From NCBI RefSeq assembly GCF_000151315.2, contig NW_011887298.1, positions 166,570-230,569 on the forward strand: a stretch of DNA of 64,000 nt, given 5' to 3'. Below, one piece after another: positions 36,295 through 50,028 of the stretch. Position 1 is the first letter of the stretch. Every line of letters starts with the position of its first letter. A program made the position numbers and the translations under genes. The notes under the pieces are model-generated. The model saw only the letters and a program-made list of their open reading frames with translations. It made no database searches and had not been told where the DNA came from. Origin of the DNA: Capsaspora owczarzaki ATCC 30864 (Eukaryota > Opisthokonta > Filasterea).

Positions 36295-38185
36295 TCATCC
36301 TGACTGTTTCAAAAACTCGTCCACCCAATACTTGGTTTGGCGCAAGTAGAACATTGGGTCGTCGTTCGGGTAGTACTCGTACGAGAAGGGTGGGTCGGTC
36401 GTCGTGCTGAATTTGACGGCAGGCTCGATTTGTGTGCCTTCATGCCTGTTTTCAGTTCCCAAATAAACAACAACACGGACGCAGTGATGAGAGAGGGGCT
36501 TTTCCTGACCCTGTTTGAAGAGCTGGTAACGCCTTCTCTCACAGACCACGGCCTCCATCAGTGTGCAAAAAAACTTCCACTTACCACTCATTGAACGATG
36601 TGATGGACACCACTTCCGGTTTCACACTCAACGCAGCCTTCCACATGTCTTCGTAATACTTGCCGTCACCGCGTCCGCGCTGGTTTGCAGGATTCCAGGG
36701 CCGAATGCGCAGATCGCTGTATCCAGGTCCGACGCTTGGCACCCAAATGAAGCGGTTGGAACTTGCCCAACGCGCAATGTCCGCCCATTGACGCGTTGTG
36801 CTGCCGTACGTGAAGCCATCCGTCGCAAAGTACGAGTAGGCGCCATCAAAGCCTCCAGAGAGCAAGTCTTGCTTGTCGTTTTGGTTGACGAGCAACCCAA
36901 TTGCGACAACGTCGTACTTGGTCCCTCGAACGGTCAGATCGCCTGTTCGACCAAACACGCGCTTCCAGCTCGCCGAAGGCGTCTGGTACGAGTCGTAGAC
37001 ATAAATCCAAGGCAAATTGCCACGCGTAGCATCGCGGAACAGTCCGGGATGCCCGCCATACAAGTCGAGAAACTCAATCCAAGCTGCGCGCGTTGATGGG
37101 CCGTCGCGGTTTTTGAATGGCTAGAGGGTGTTGAGTGTATCGAGCATGGCCAGAGCAAAAAACAAACAAAAAGCAGCACAAACAGAGAGGCAGTCGCAAG
37201 AGGTAAGAATAGGCAGGAACGAAAGATAGAGCACTGATCTTTAGGGGGGGGGGGCGTATGTTTTACCTCGATGTGCAAGCAGACTTGCAGCCCATACTTG
37301 GCCGCAGTTTCTAGAACCAAGTCGTTATGAGCCTTGTTGAAGATGCCTTGATCGTCCGCGAGGCCTGGTGGATACCACGAGAGCGACAGAACAGCAATTC
37401 CTGCCTCCTTCATCTGTCGCATGTGCAAATCCACCACGGCGGGATTGATGGAGGAGTACGGCCCCAGCTGCGGGTAAAAGTTGGCTCCAATCTGCTCCGG
37501 GGGAGTGTACTTGTGGTTGCCATTGATGACATTGTGGTTCCTGCGAGAAAACAAGACCCAGTTCAAAATTCACAAAAAACCGATCAGTACTGAGACTGTA
37601 GGACATCCATTCCGTTGATCTCACAACGGTATAACCATTGCGCTGTGCTCATCTTCTCCTTTACCAATGCAGATACACCGAGTCATACTCGGGTGCGCCG
37701 TACCACGCATAGTAGAATGCATGAATACGCGGCGACGGTTGCTCTTGAGCGACCTGCGCCTGTGCTTGCTGCAGATCGCGAGCCTGCGAATCATGCTGTG
37801 CCTGCTCGTCAAACGCTGGCTGGTGGCGGGGCCCAAGGGCCGGTGGCTGGGGCAGTAGCTCTGGGAGCTGCATGTCGTTCTGACGCAGCCGCGGCGGTGG
37901 ATGTGCACCGCGTTCTGGCACCACCGGCGGGAGGTGCTCTTGGAGTTGCACATGCTGCTGCTGTTGCAGCCGGAGCTGCTCTTGGCGGAAGTTCTGCAGC
38001 TGCTCGTGCTGCTCGCGTCGGAGTTCAGCAATCTGCTCTGGTGAACCAATCAGCTCCTCGCTTTGGCCTTCCGAGGTCTCAGGAGGCGGCGGAGCTGTTG
38101 CAAACAGCACGCAGACAATCACACCCACTATGGCCAGAGCGGCGAGAAACCGGCGCGTCCGGGGTCGGAGGATGATGGTTCGCAT
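36295..38185 (-). CDS. GH99 endo-alpha-mannosidase (MANEA-like)
   Basis: Four exons (37665-38185, 37267-37540, 36585-37120, 36295-36445) give 493 residues. A type II signal anchor (FLAALAIVGVIVCVLFATA) follows a short basic N-terminus. Next comes a Gln-rich stem, then the catalytic domain: IHAFYYAWYG, YFATDGFTYGSTTRQW, FIWVPSVGPGYSD, RPWNPANQRGRGDGKYYEDMW and ITSFNEWHEGTQIEPA. These are hallmarks of glycoside hydrolase family 99. The enzyme trims glucosylated mannose from N-glycans in the Golgi, bypassing ER glucosidases. The Trp of FNEWHEG is split by the last intron. The length is close to animal MANEA (about 460) plus the longer stem. Confidence 0.93.
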
Positions 38186-38628
38186 CAAATCTGAGAGGCA
38201 ACAGAGCGAAAAGCGGACTGTCCTCTCTCTCTCTCTGGGGTCAGTGTACGTGAAGTCCTGTATGATGGTATAGCAGTGCATGATGCAAGACCAACGCAAC
38301 CGCAGTGAACGCGACAAACGGAAGGCAGTCGCTGTTGTTTGTTGTTTGTTGTTGTTTTGATTAGATTGACATTGACAGCAATGAAATAAGCACGTATAAC
38401 AGCATGAAAGATGCCGAGAATGATTACACACAGGGGTTACAAAACCCCACACAAAGCTTTGGCGCGTTGACAACTGCAACTGCAACAACGGCGACTGTGC
38501 CGCATCTTGCTTTGCCCTTGACACGCGAGTTTTCAAAGTTTGCTGAAACGAGCAGTCACGCGTTCTTGCTTCTTGTGACAACAACACCAACCACTACTAC
38601 CACGACGACGACGACGACGACGACTGTA
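38186..38628. other. Intergenic, no gene seen
   Basis: Lies upstream of the endomannosidase and downstream of the next minus-strand gene. It holds a CT run near 38221-38236, a TTG/TTGTTT run near 38334-38356 and a CGA trinucleotide run near 38601-38622. The endomannosidase promoter should be here. Confidence 0.45.
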
Positions 38629-39565
38629 CTACTTGTCCTTGAGACTCGAGTTTCGAAGTGCGCTTAGACGAGCAGTAACGCGTTCTGCTTCTTGTTGCAC
38701 GCTTTCCTGAGTCTTTTCGGCCTTCACAAAGAGTGAGCGAATGTCATCTCGCAGTCCTTCCCAGGTCTTGGCCGATCCGACAGAGCTCGAAACAGTCTGA
38801 TGGTGATGTTTTTGCAAAAGTGTTTGGACGATACGAGTGAGGTAACAACAGAATCACAAGCCTTTGTAACCAACCATTCTCGTTGATCTCGAGTAGACTG
38901 CGACGAGTTTGTTCCGCCACAAGCGCACAAAAGCAGCGTGCGTGCAGCTGTTTTACCTGAGTTTGCATTGCCTCGAGGTCTTCCATCATGTACGATAGGA
39001 AGGCGAGCATATTCTGGAGCTTTTGCTTGGTTGAGTTTGTCTCTCTGAGCGATCCCTGCAATCTGTTCATGACAGCGCGGCGGTTGATGCGACCCTTCTC
39101 CTTGTTCACTCGGCTCACTGCAGGGTCCATGGACTTTGCATTGGGGCCGTTTGTGCCAGTGCTGCTGCTGCGGCCACTCCGCTCGCCGCCCGACGACCCC
39201 GCTGGTGCTCCTGCTGCTCCGGCCGTTGATCCTGGTGCTCCTCCGGATCCTGCAGTGGCCGCAGTGGCCGCAGTGGCAGTCGTGGCAGCAGTGGTAGTTG
39301 TGGCAGCAGTAGTACCGGCAGCGGTCTCGTCTGCAGATCCGTCCTCATCCTCGCGTTCTCGCCGTGCTGCTGCTACTTCTGAAGATGACGACGATGCCGA
39401 CGATGACGACGACGATGATGCTGATGTCGATGCTGGTGTTGCGGATGATGTGGCGGTCGTGGAAGTGTCCATTGGCTGAGCGTCATCGTTCGCTTGCTCT
39501 GGTCGTTGCTCAGCCAACGCAGCAGCAGCAGCAGCGCCGCTCTCAGCTGGTAATGCCGAATCCAT
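38629..39565 (-). CDS. Unknown coiled-coil protein with Ser/Thr/Ala-rich N-terminus
   Basis: Two exons (38957-39565, 38629-38796) joined in phase 0 give 258 residues. The first 120 residues are low-complexity Ala/Thr/Ser with an acidic patch. The conserved-looking part is helical: INRRAVMNRLQGSL, KQKLQNMLAFLSYMMEDLEA, then across the splice TWEGLRDDIRSLFVKAEKTQ and QEAERVTARLSALR. This could be a small subunit of a coiled-coil assembly, but I cannot match it to one. Reading through the intron instead gives a different tail (QLHARCFCALVAEQTRRS), and that form is possible. The splice is therefore only moderately secure. Confidence 0.6.
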
Positions 39566-40232
39566 CTTTCAAGTTTGTTTGTTTTGAAAAAGGGGGAGGG
39601 GGGACGGGTTTCGTGTTTATGGTTTGTCTGGTGTTGGTCTCTTTGAGATTTGAGCGAACGCTGAGAAATGGGGTCAAAAACAAAGACTGAGTTTGAGTCT
39701 GAGCTTCTCAGAAGCAAACGGGTGTAGTAAATCCCCATCCACTGACTGCTGGATTCACCCCATCCCCATCGAGACGAGCACTTTGACACTTTGATTGTCA
39801 TCGGCAATGCCACACTCCCTCCCCCTTCCGCCTTCCTGCGCCTCATCAACCTCTGGTGCCTGAGCTCCAGTGCAGGTTGTTCTACTCTCCAACTATCAAA
39901 GCTCCCTCCAACAGCTCTCAACCTCGACTCGATTCTCCTGTTGTCATTGCCCTCTTCCCCATGCTCCCCATGCTTCCCATCCCTTCATCGTCGTCATTCT
40001 ACTCTGTTGCTCGCTATCAGAACAACCCCAACAACAGCAACAATAACAACAATAACAACAACAATAACAACAATAACAACAAAAACCGATCGATGTCACT
40101 CTCCTTTTTTGTATTCAGTTTTTCACACCTTTCTGATTTTGCGTTTTTTTGACAGACAACCAATTTTGGAAGGCGTTTTTGATAGGCTGAACTTGTGTGT
40201 GTGCGTGTGTGTCGATCATCACGCTACACACC
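39566..40232. promoter_or_regulatory. Divergent intergenic region with AAC repeat
   Basis: 667 bases between two divergent starts. A run of AAC/AAT triplets lies at about 40020-40083. Open frames here would encode poly-Asn and are judged not to be genes. It should hold the promoters of both neighbours. Confidence 0.45.
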
Positions 40233-43160
40233 ATGCAGCAGGGGCAGCAGCAGCATGGGCTGCAGCAGGGGCAGCAACCATGGCAATCGCAGCCGCAGCA
40301 GTACTCGGGCTTCACTGTGCCATTCTACCCGCAACAACAGCAGCAACAACAGCAACAACAGCATCAGCAACAACAGCAACAACAACAGCAACCGCTTTCG
40401 CATCACCACTATCAGATGCAGATGGGGATGCAGCCATTGCATGGCGCACCATTGCAGGGAAGCAGACTCGATCCAGCGTCATCTGCGAACGTCGCAGCAG
40501 CCCAAGCAGCAGCCGCCCAAGCCCAAGCACAAGCCCAAGCACAAGCACAGTCGCAAGCACAAGCACAGGCTCAGGCTCAGGCACAGGCACAAGCTCAGGC
40601 ACAAGCATCAGCAGCAGACACGCTGCACCAGATCAGCTTCACGCATCGCCCGCAGATGACTTTCCAGCAGCAGCAACAGCCACAGCAGCAGCAGCAACAG
40701 CCACAACAGCAACAAAGGATGATGAGCCCGTTCTACTCACCGAGTCCACCACCATCGCTGCATCACCACCAGCAACAGCAGCAACAGCAGCAACAGCAGC
40801 AGCAGCAGCAGCAGCCATTCTACACCCCAGTCGCACAGTACAATGCAATGTACATGAGCCCAGTGGTCGTGCCAGCCATGGTGACGACAATCAACAACAA
40901 CAACAACAATAGCAACAGCAGCAACAGCAGCAACAGCAGCAACAATGCTGGCACTGGCACTGGCACTGGCATGGACACTGCTGGCCATCTCAGGGCGAAC
41001 GCGAACGCGGCCGAATGGGACGTTATTTCGAACAAGATCGCCACTGCGACACGTCCGAGTCCAGGTCATCACAGTGCCAATGGATATGCATTGAGCAACC
41101 AGAGCCCAGTCGCATCATCGTCGTCATCACCGTCATCGCCGCAGTACGCAATCGCAAGGCAGAAGCGCGTTGCGTCTCCGTTGGCAAGCGGCGATGCGCA
41201 GCGGAGGCGAGTGGACGAGTCACCCAGCGCAAGCTCAATAGCTCAGACGCTCACCGTCCACAAGCATACAGGCACTCCGAACGACCCGTACAATGCACAA
41301 GCAAGCCCATCTGGCACGCAAGACGTAATGCACTTCCCACTACCAAGCTCAAGCAGCAAAGATCCAGCGAAAGCAATCATCAAGGCAAAGTCTCGCATGA
41401 CGGGAGGAGCAGCTGGCTCCCCGTCCAGTCCAGCAAATAGCCCGAGTGGTGGTGTCCTGGACTCGGTAACGGGCGCATCATCCGATCGGCACCGACAAGT
41501 CCCGGCGTGCATCAACTGCCAGCGAGCGCACCTCGCCTGCGACCGAAAGGTGCCGTGCACCCGCTGCGTTGCCACAAACAAGGAAGCCACGTGCTTGGCA
41601 GTCAGCCATCGAAAGCGAGGCACACGAAAAGAAGACGCCGAGGACGGTCCGGCCGCGTCTGCACTGGCGCAAGTGCAGTCTGGCGCTGGTCCATGCCTGC
41701 TGAGCGACTTTGCCGATGACGCCAACTCAATGTTCTTGACCTTCTTGTTCAACCTGTTTGGCGGCATGGTTTTGGCATCCGACGGAACAGTGCGGTTGCT
41801 GTCGCAGTCGTTGAGCTCGCTTGTTGGCTTGACAGACGATCAAATCTTTGGCCGAAAGATTGCCTTGATTTTGCACCCGAACGACGCGGAGGTGTTCATG
41901 TCGCAGCTGACGCAGTCCATGCACACGTCCCTTCCAGTCACATTGGCCCCGCGTCTCCGCTGTGTCCAAGTTCCCAGCATGGATTCCTTCCCCACCACAC
42001 CATGTATTGGCGGTCTGGATGGTTTGGTCGACTCCAACACCTGGGCCCAACTTCCACAGCACGGTGCCACCACTACAGCAACGCACAGCAACTCGAACGG
42101 CATTATTTCGGCAGCAACCGCCACAGGGCCGGCGGCTGGACTGAGTCGGTCGGATTCGGGAGCTGCGCGCGGATGGTTTGTCCCTGTCATCATCACTGGC
42201 TGCTGGACTTCCAACGCGAGAGGCCCACATTTTGTCTGTGGTATTCGCCATGTCGGCGTGCTTCCGAGCAGTCATGTCCCCTCGACCTCTGCCGCCATGG
42301 CAGCACAATCATCATCAACATCATCAAGTGCTGTCCCTGCACCGTCTTCTGAGCGGTCGTCCACCGCAACTCCGCAGTCACCTGCATCGGTTGTATCCTG
42401 GTCGGAAGTTCGAGAACCTTCCCTCCCGTCCTCCCGATCGACGACCGTGCACGATGCCAACAATACTTTGAATGACAGAATCTCACCCACATCATCCTCG
42501 TCCTTAGCCGTGCCATCGGCACTTCCGCCTCGAACCGGCTCCTCGTCTCAAACGCCACCGCTGGCGTTGGCGAAGCCAGCCGAGGTCGAGCACCCGGTGC
42601 CTGCCCCCAACCCGTCCGCCGCGCCTGCGAGTTCCGAGCCTACCCAGAGGGGAGTGCCGCTGCCAGAGTTGCTACTCGAATTCCCGCGCGGCGTATGGAC
42701 GGGACAGGTCAGCTCCGAGTATTCGCCCCGCTTGGATCTGTCGTATGTGAAGGATCTGGAGACCATCCCGTTCATTGCCATGAGGTTGACGCTGGACGGG
42801 TTTCTCGTGCAAATCTCTGCGTCGTGCATGGAGATTTTTGGATTTACCCCGCTTGAGATGCTTGACAAGTGGGCCTACTGCTTCATTCACACGGAGGACA
42901 TTGTCTTTAGCACGCAGGTTCATGCCCGGGTGCTTGAGGGTAGCGACGTGACCGGGTATCACGTGCGACTCATGCACCGCAACGGAAATTACGTCGTGCT
43001 GGAAGGGCGAACTTGGATGGTTCGCAATCCCGAAACCGGCGAAGGGCGATATCTGATTTCTCTTCTCCTTCCTCACCCTCGGCTGACCAACCGCGACACC
43101 AACACATTCGTCGACATTTCCGACCGGCCACGCTGGGGTAGTAGATCAATAGAGCAATAA
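40233..43160 (+). CDS. Zn2Cys6 transcription factor with PAS domains (ERT1/AcuK-like)
   Basis: A single open frame of 975 residues. The first ATG with good fit to the gene is 40233 (MQQGQQQHG). The N-terminus is poly-Gln and Ala-Gln repeats. Near residues 424-454 lies a binuclear zinc cluster, ACINCQRAHLACDRKVPCTR followed by CVATNKEATC, with spacing C-2-C-6-C-5-C-2-C-8-C and a basic tail (HRKRGTRKE). Two PAS-like regions follow, near 515-570 (GMVLASDGTVRLLSQSL, LVGLTDDQIFGRKI) and near 848-930 (DGFLVQISASCMEIFGFTPL, YHVRLMHRNGNYV). This architecture is that of fungal ERT1/AcuK/RDS2 regulators of gluconeogenesis. It is a sequence-specific DNA-binding regulator by family; the targets are unknown. 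Confidence 0.88.
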   Translation: MQQGQQQHGLQQGQQPWQSQPQQYSGFTVPFYPQQQQQQQQQQHQQQQQQQQQPLSHHHYQMQMGMQPLHGAPLQGSRLDPASSANVAAAQAAAAQAQAQAQAQAQSQAQAQAQAQAQAQAQAQASAADTLHQISFTHRPQMTFQQQQQPQQQQQQPQQQQRMMSPFYSPSPPPSLHHHQQQQQQQQQQQQQQQPFYTPVAQYNAMYMSPVVVPAMVTTINNNNNNSNSSNSSNSSNNAGTGTGTGMDTAGHLRANANAAEWDVISNKIATATRPSPGHHSANGYALSNQSPVASSSSSPSSPQYAIARQKRVASPLASGDAQRRRVDESPSASSIAQTLTVHKHTGTPNDPYNAQASPSGTQDVMHFPLPSSSSKDPAKAIIKAKSRMTGGAAGSPSSPANSPSGGVLDSVTGASSDRHRQVPACINCQRAHLACDRKVPCTRCVATNKEATCLAVSHRKRGTRKEDAEDGPAASALAQVQSGAGPCLLSDFADDANSMFLTFLFNLFGGMVLASDGTVRLLSQSLSSLVGLTDDQIFGRKIALILHPNDAEVFMSQLTQSMHTSLPVTLAPRLRCVQVPSMDSFPTTPCIGGLDGLVDSNTWAQLPQHGATTTATHSNSNGIISAATATGPAAGLSRSDSGAARGWFVPVIITGCWTSNARGPHFVCGIRHVGVLPSSHVPSTSAAMAAQSSSTSSSAVPAPSSERSSTATPQSPASVVSWSEVREPSLPSSRSTTVHDANNTLNDRISPTSSSSLAVPSALPPRTGSSSQTPPLALAKPAEVEHPVPAPNPSAAPASSEPTQRGVPLPELLLEFPRGVWTGQVSSEYSPRLDLSYVKDLETIPFIAMRLTLDGFLVQISASCMEIFGFTPLEMLDKWAYCFIHTEDIVFSTQVHARVLEGSDVTGYHVRLMHRNGNYVVLEGRTWMVRNPETGEGRYLISLLLPHPRLTNRDTNTFVDISDRPRWGSRSIEQ

Positions 43161-43439
43161 TCTTGCGATCAGTCGTTGGGTCGGTTTTGAGTTTGCGTTT
43201 CTTTCTGTGTTTGACGAACGATCTGAGGTTATGCGCTGCAAAAGATTACGAAATAAGATTTTGATCCTGTAGCCACCACTGAGCTCAAATGAATTGAAAT
43301 GTATTTGATGGAATAAGTTGTGTGCGGGTTGTGTGCAATGAACGTGGGAACGGCACTTAAAAAACCCACAAATTGCAGAGTGCTGAGTTAATAAGGTGGT
43401 TGGTGGTTGTTGCTGTTGCCGTTGCCCCGCTGGTGTGGT
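43161..43439. terminator. Convergent 3' ends
   Basis: About 280 bases separate the stop of the zinc-cluster gene (plus) from the stop of the ZAK-like kinase (minus). AT-rich, with ATTGAAATG-like and TTAATAAGG segments near 43295 and 43387. No canonical AATAAA is clear on either strand. 3' processing of both genes must occur here. Confidence 0.3.
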
Positions 43440-47295
<3,856 letters not shown>

Positions 47296-47646
47296 GTCTG
47301 GGAGACCGACAAAAGGAAGGCGGAATCAAAGGGGGGAAGAGGCTGGCAGCAGCAGCAGTGACGGCGGCGGCGGCGGCGGGTGGCGTTGGGTTTGGCGGGA
47401 GAGTATGGCGGGAACAAGAGACGAAATTCACAAGAAAAAAAAAAAGCAAAAAGCAGACTGGAGTGCGACAATGAAGCTCAGACAAGATCAAAACGCACAA
47501 AAAACTCAGAGCTAAACGAGCTGGAAACATGCCTACCAAAATGAGTGAGCGACACACAATCTAGACCGATGTGTGAAGAAAAAGTGTCAAACCATGAAGC
47601 TGCACCTAATTTAGAACCAATCGGTCGGCCTTTTCGTCGACAAAGA

Positions 47647-47717
<71 letters not shown>

Positions 47718-47748
47718 CACACAGGTCATGCACAAAACAGCCCCAGGC
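47296..47748. other. Intergenic, no gene; holds a long AC microsatellite
   Basis: Lies between the start of the ZAK-like gene and the stop of MetE, both on the minus strand. Contains a GGC-rich patch at 47356-47380, A-runs, and the AC repeat. The ZAK-like promoter should be in the part nearest 47296. Confidence 0.5.
47648..47715. repeat. AC dinucleotide microsatellite, about 34 units
   Basis: An uninterrupted AC run of about 68 bases, about 35 bases beyond the stop codon of the MetE gene, so probably in its 3' UTR. Confidence 0.95.
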
Positions 47749-50028
47749 TTAGGCGGCAGGGTACTTGACGCGCAGCTCTCGCGCAGCGGCAACCATGGTC
47801 GTGAGAGCATTCTCGGTCTCGGGCCACTTGCGGGTCTTCAGGCCGCAATCCGGGTTGACCCAGAGGCGCTCGGCGGGGATGACGGCGACGGCCTTCTCGA
47901 GGAGCTGGAGCATTTCGGCAAGGTTGGGCAGCCGGGGCGAGTGAATGTCATAGACGCCCGGGCCAATGTCGTTGGGGTAGGCAAAGGTGCCAAAGCCGGT
48001 GAGCAGCTCCATGTCGGATCGCGAGGTCTCGATGGTGATGACATCGGCGTCCATCGCGGCGATCGCGGGCAGAATGTCATTGAACTCGGAGTAGCACATG
48101 TGGGTGTGGATTTGCGTGTCGTCGCGAACGGGCGAGGCGTTCACTCGGAAGCAGCGCGTCGCCCACTCGAGGTAGGCGTCGTAGTCCTTGCGGCGCAGCG
48201 GCAGGCCCTCACGAATGGCAGGCTCGTCAATCTGGATGACGGCAATGCCAGCCTTCTCCAAGTCAGCAACCTCGTCGCGCAAGGCGACGGCGAGTTGCAG
48301 GCAGGTCTCGGAGCGGGGAATGTCCACGCGCACAAACGACCACTGAAGCACCGTCACAGGACCAGTGAGCATGCCCTTCATCGGCTTCTTGGTCAAGCTT
48401 TGGGCGTAGGTCGTCCAGTCCACCGTCATGGGCTTGGGGCGGGAGACGTCGCCGAAAATGACTGGCGGCTTGACGCAGCGAGAGCCGTAGCTCTGGACCC
48501 AGCCGTTCTCGGTGAAGGCAAAGCCAGCCAGCTGCTCGCCAAAGTACTCGACCATGTCGTTGCGCTCGGCCTCGCCGTGGACGAAAACATCGATGCCGTA
48601 GGCCTCCTGGCGCTCGACCACGAGCGAAATTTCGGCCTTCATCTTTTCGACGTACAAGGCCTCGGGAATGGTACCCTTCTTAAAGTCAGCACGGGCCTTG
48701 CGGATTTCCGCCGTTTGAGGGAAGGAGCCGATCGTGGTGGTGGGGAAGCGCGGGAGCTGGAGGCGGGCGGCTTGAGCCTTGGCGCGGACGGGGTAGGGCG
48801 ACTGGCGAGCATCGCTGTTCGCAGGGAGCTGGGCAATGCGAGCGCGGACTTCCGGGTTGTTGACGCGGACAGAGCTCTTGCGAGAGGCAACGGCAGCATC
48901 GGACTCGGCGAGCTGGGAGGCGACGGCAGCCTCGCCCGAGGTCAAGGCCGTGGCGATGGCAGACACCTCGGCGAGCTTCTGGGTGGAGAAGGCCAGCCAC
49001 GAGCGGAACTCGGCATCGAGCTTGGTCTCGTTGGCCAAGTCCACGGGGGTGTGCAGGAGCGAGCAGCTGGGCGCGACCCAGAGTCGCTCACCCAAGCTCG
49101 AGCTTGCCTTCTGGAGCAGAGCGACAGAGGCGCGGATGTCATTGCGCCAGATGTTGCGGCCGTCAACAACGCCGACAGAGAGCACCTTGGTGCTCGGGAG
49201 GTCGACCAGGAAGCTGTCCAGCTGGGCAGGCGCTCGGACAACGTCAATGTGGATACCGTCGACGGGCAGCGACTTGAGCAGGGCGGCGTGGTCGGAGACA
49301 TCGCCAAAGTAGGTTGCAAGGAGCTTCTTGGGGCCGTGCTTGGCAAGGCGAGCATACGCGGAAGCGAAGAGCTCGAGCTTGTCAGCAGTCAGGTCAAGCG
49401 CGAGCGCCGGCTCGTCCAGCTGAACCCACTCGACACCGAGCAACGTCAGGCGGTCCAAGATGGCGGCGTAGACCTCGAGAAGAGCCGGCAGCAGCGAAAG
49501 ACGAGCAAAGCCAGCCGACTTTTCCTTGCCAAGATACAGGTAGGTGAAGGGACCAACAAGCACGGGCTTGGGGCGCAGGCCTGCAGCAAGAGCTTCAGAG
49601 ACCTGGGCAAACAGCGACTCGTCCGCGATGGCAAACTTGGTCGTGTCAGCAAACTCGGGCACAATGTAGTGGTAGTTGGTGTCAAACCACTTGGTCATGT
49701 CCTGTGCAGGCACGCCAGCGTCGCCTCGAGCCATCGAAAAGTAAGTCTTGAGGTCGGCAGTGCTGCCAGAGGCGTTGGCATGGCGAGGAGGAACGGCACC
49801 CACAAGAGCAGTGACGTTCAGAACGTGATCGTAAAAGGCAAAATCGCCAACGGGCGCGAACGCAATGCCAGCGTTCTTCTGGAGGGCCCAGTGCTTGGCG
49901 CGGAGCTCGCGGCCGACCTCAATCAGCTCAGCCTCGGAGATGGTGCCGGCCCAGAATGATTCCTGTGCCTTCTTGAGCTCGCGGTTGGCGCCGATGCGCG
50001 GGAATCCAAGATTGTGAGCGACGACCAT
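47749..50028 (-). CDS. metE: Cobalamin-independent methionine synthase
   Basis: A single exon of 759 residues, the normal length for this enzyme. It transfers the methyl of 5-methyltetrahydrofolate to homocysteine without vitamin B12. The first Met that fits the family is at 50028 ([13 protein letters not shown]). The N-terminal barrel shows [13 protein letters not shown]. The second half opens with [20 protein letters not shown]. The catalytic barrel has [52 protein letters not shown], the zinc ligands in HMCYSEF, and the last Cys in [11 protein letters not shown]. Codon use is strongly biased to G/C-ending codons, and the gene has no introns, as expected for a highly expressed enzyme. Lack of introns in an intron-rich genome could also hint at old transfer, but this is weak. 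Confidence 0.97.
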   Translation of the reverse strand: MVVAHNLGFPRIGANRELKKAQESFWAGTISEAELIEVGRELRAKHWALQKNAGIAFAPVGDFAFYDHVLNVTALVGAVPPRHANASGSTADLKTYFSMARGDAGVPAQDMTKWFDTNYHYIVPEFADTTKFAIADESLFAQVSEALAAGLRPKPVLVGPFTYLYLGKEKSAGFARLSLLPALLEVYAAILDRLTLLGVEWVQLDEPALALDLTADKLELFASAYARLAKHGPKKLLATYFGDVSDHAALLKSLPVDGIHIDVVRAPAQLDSFLVDLPSTKVLSVGVVDGRNIWRNDIRASVALLQKASSSLGERLWVAPSCSLLHTPVDLANETKLDAEFRSWLAFSTQKLAEVSAIATALTSGEAAVASQLAESDAAVASRKSSVRVNNPEVRARIAQLPANSDARQSPYPVRAKAQAARLQLPRFPTTTIGSFPQTAEIRKARADFKKGTIPEALYVEKMKAEISLVVERQEAYGIDVFVHGEAERNDMVEYFGEQLAGFAFTENGWVQSYGSRCVKPPVIFGDVSRPKPMTVDWTTYAQSLTKKPMKGMLTGPVTVLQWSFVRVDIPRSETCLQLAVALRDEVADLEKAGIAVIQIDEPAIREGLPLRRKDYDAYLEWATRCFRVNASPVRDDTQIHTHMCYSEFNDILPAIAAMDADVITIETSRSDMELLTGFGTFAYPNDIGPGVYDIHSPRLPNLAEMLQLLEKAVAVIPAERLWVNPDCGLKTRKWPETENALTTMVAAARELRVKYPAA

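Noticed and set aside
38797-38956. Read-through form of the unknown coiled-coil protein
   Set aside because: The spliced form keeps a helical tail in frame with a good donor and acceptor. The read-through tail is less protein-like, though not excluded.
39791-40912. 373-residue plus-strand frame rich in Thr, Ser and Asn-type repeats
   Set aside because: Driven by trinucleotide repeats and overlaps the zinc-cluster gene in a different frame.
47545-49959. 804-residue open frame on the plus strand
   Set aside because: It is the antisense of MetE, an effect of G/C-ending codons. It starts in the AC repeat and has no domain.
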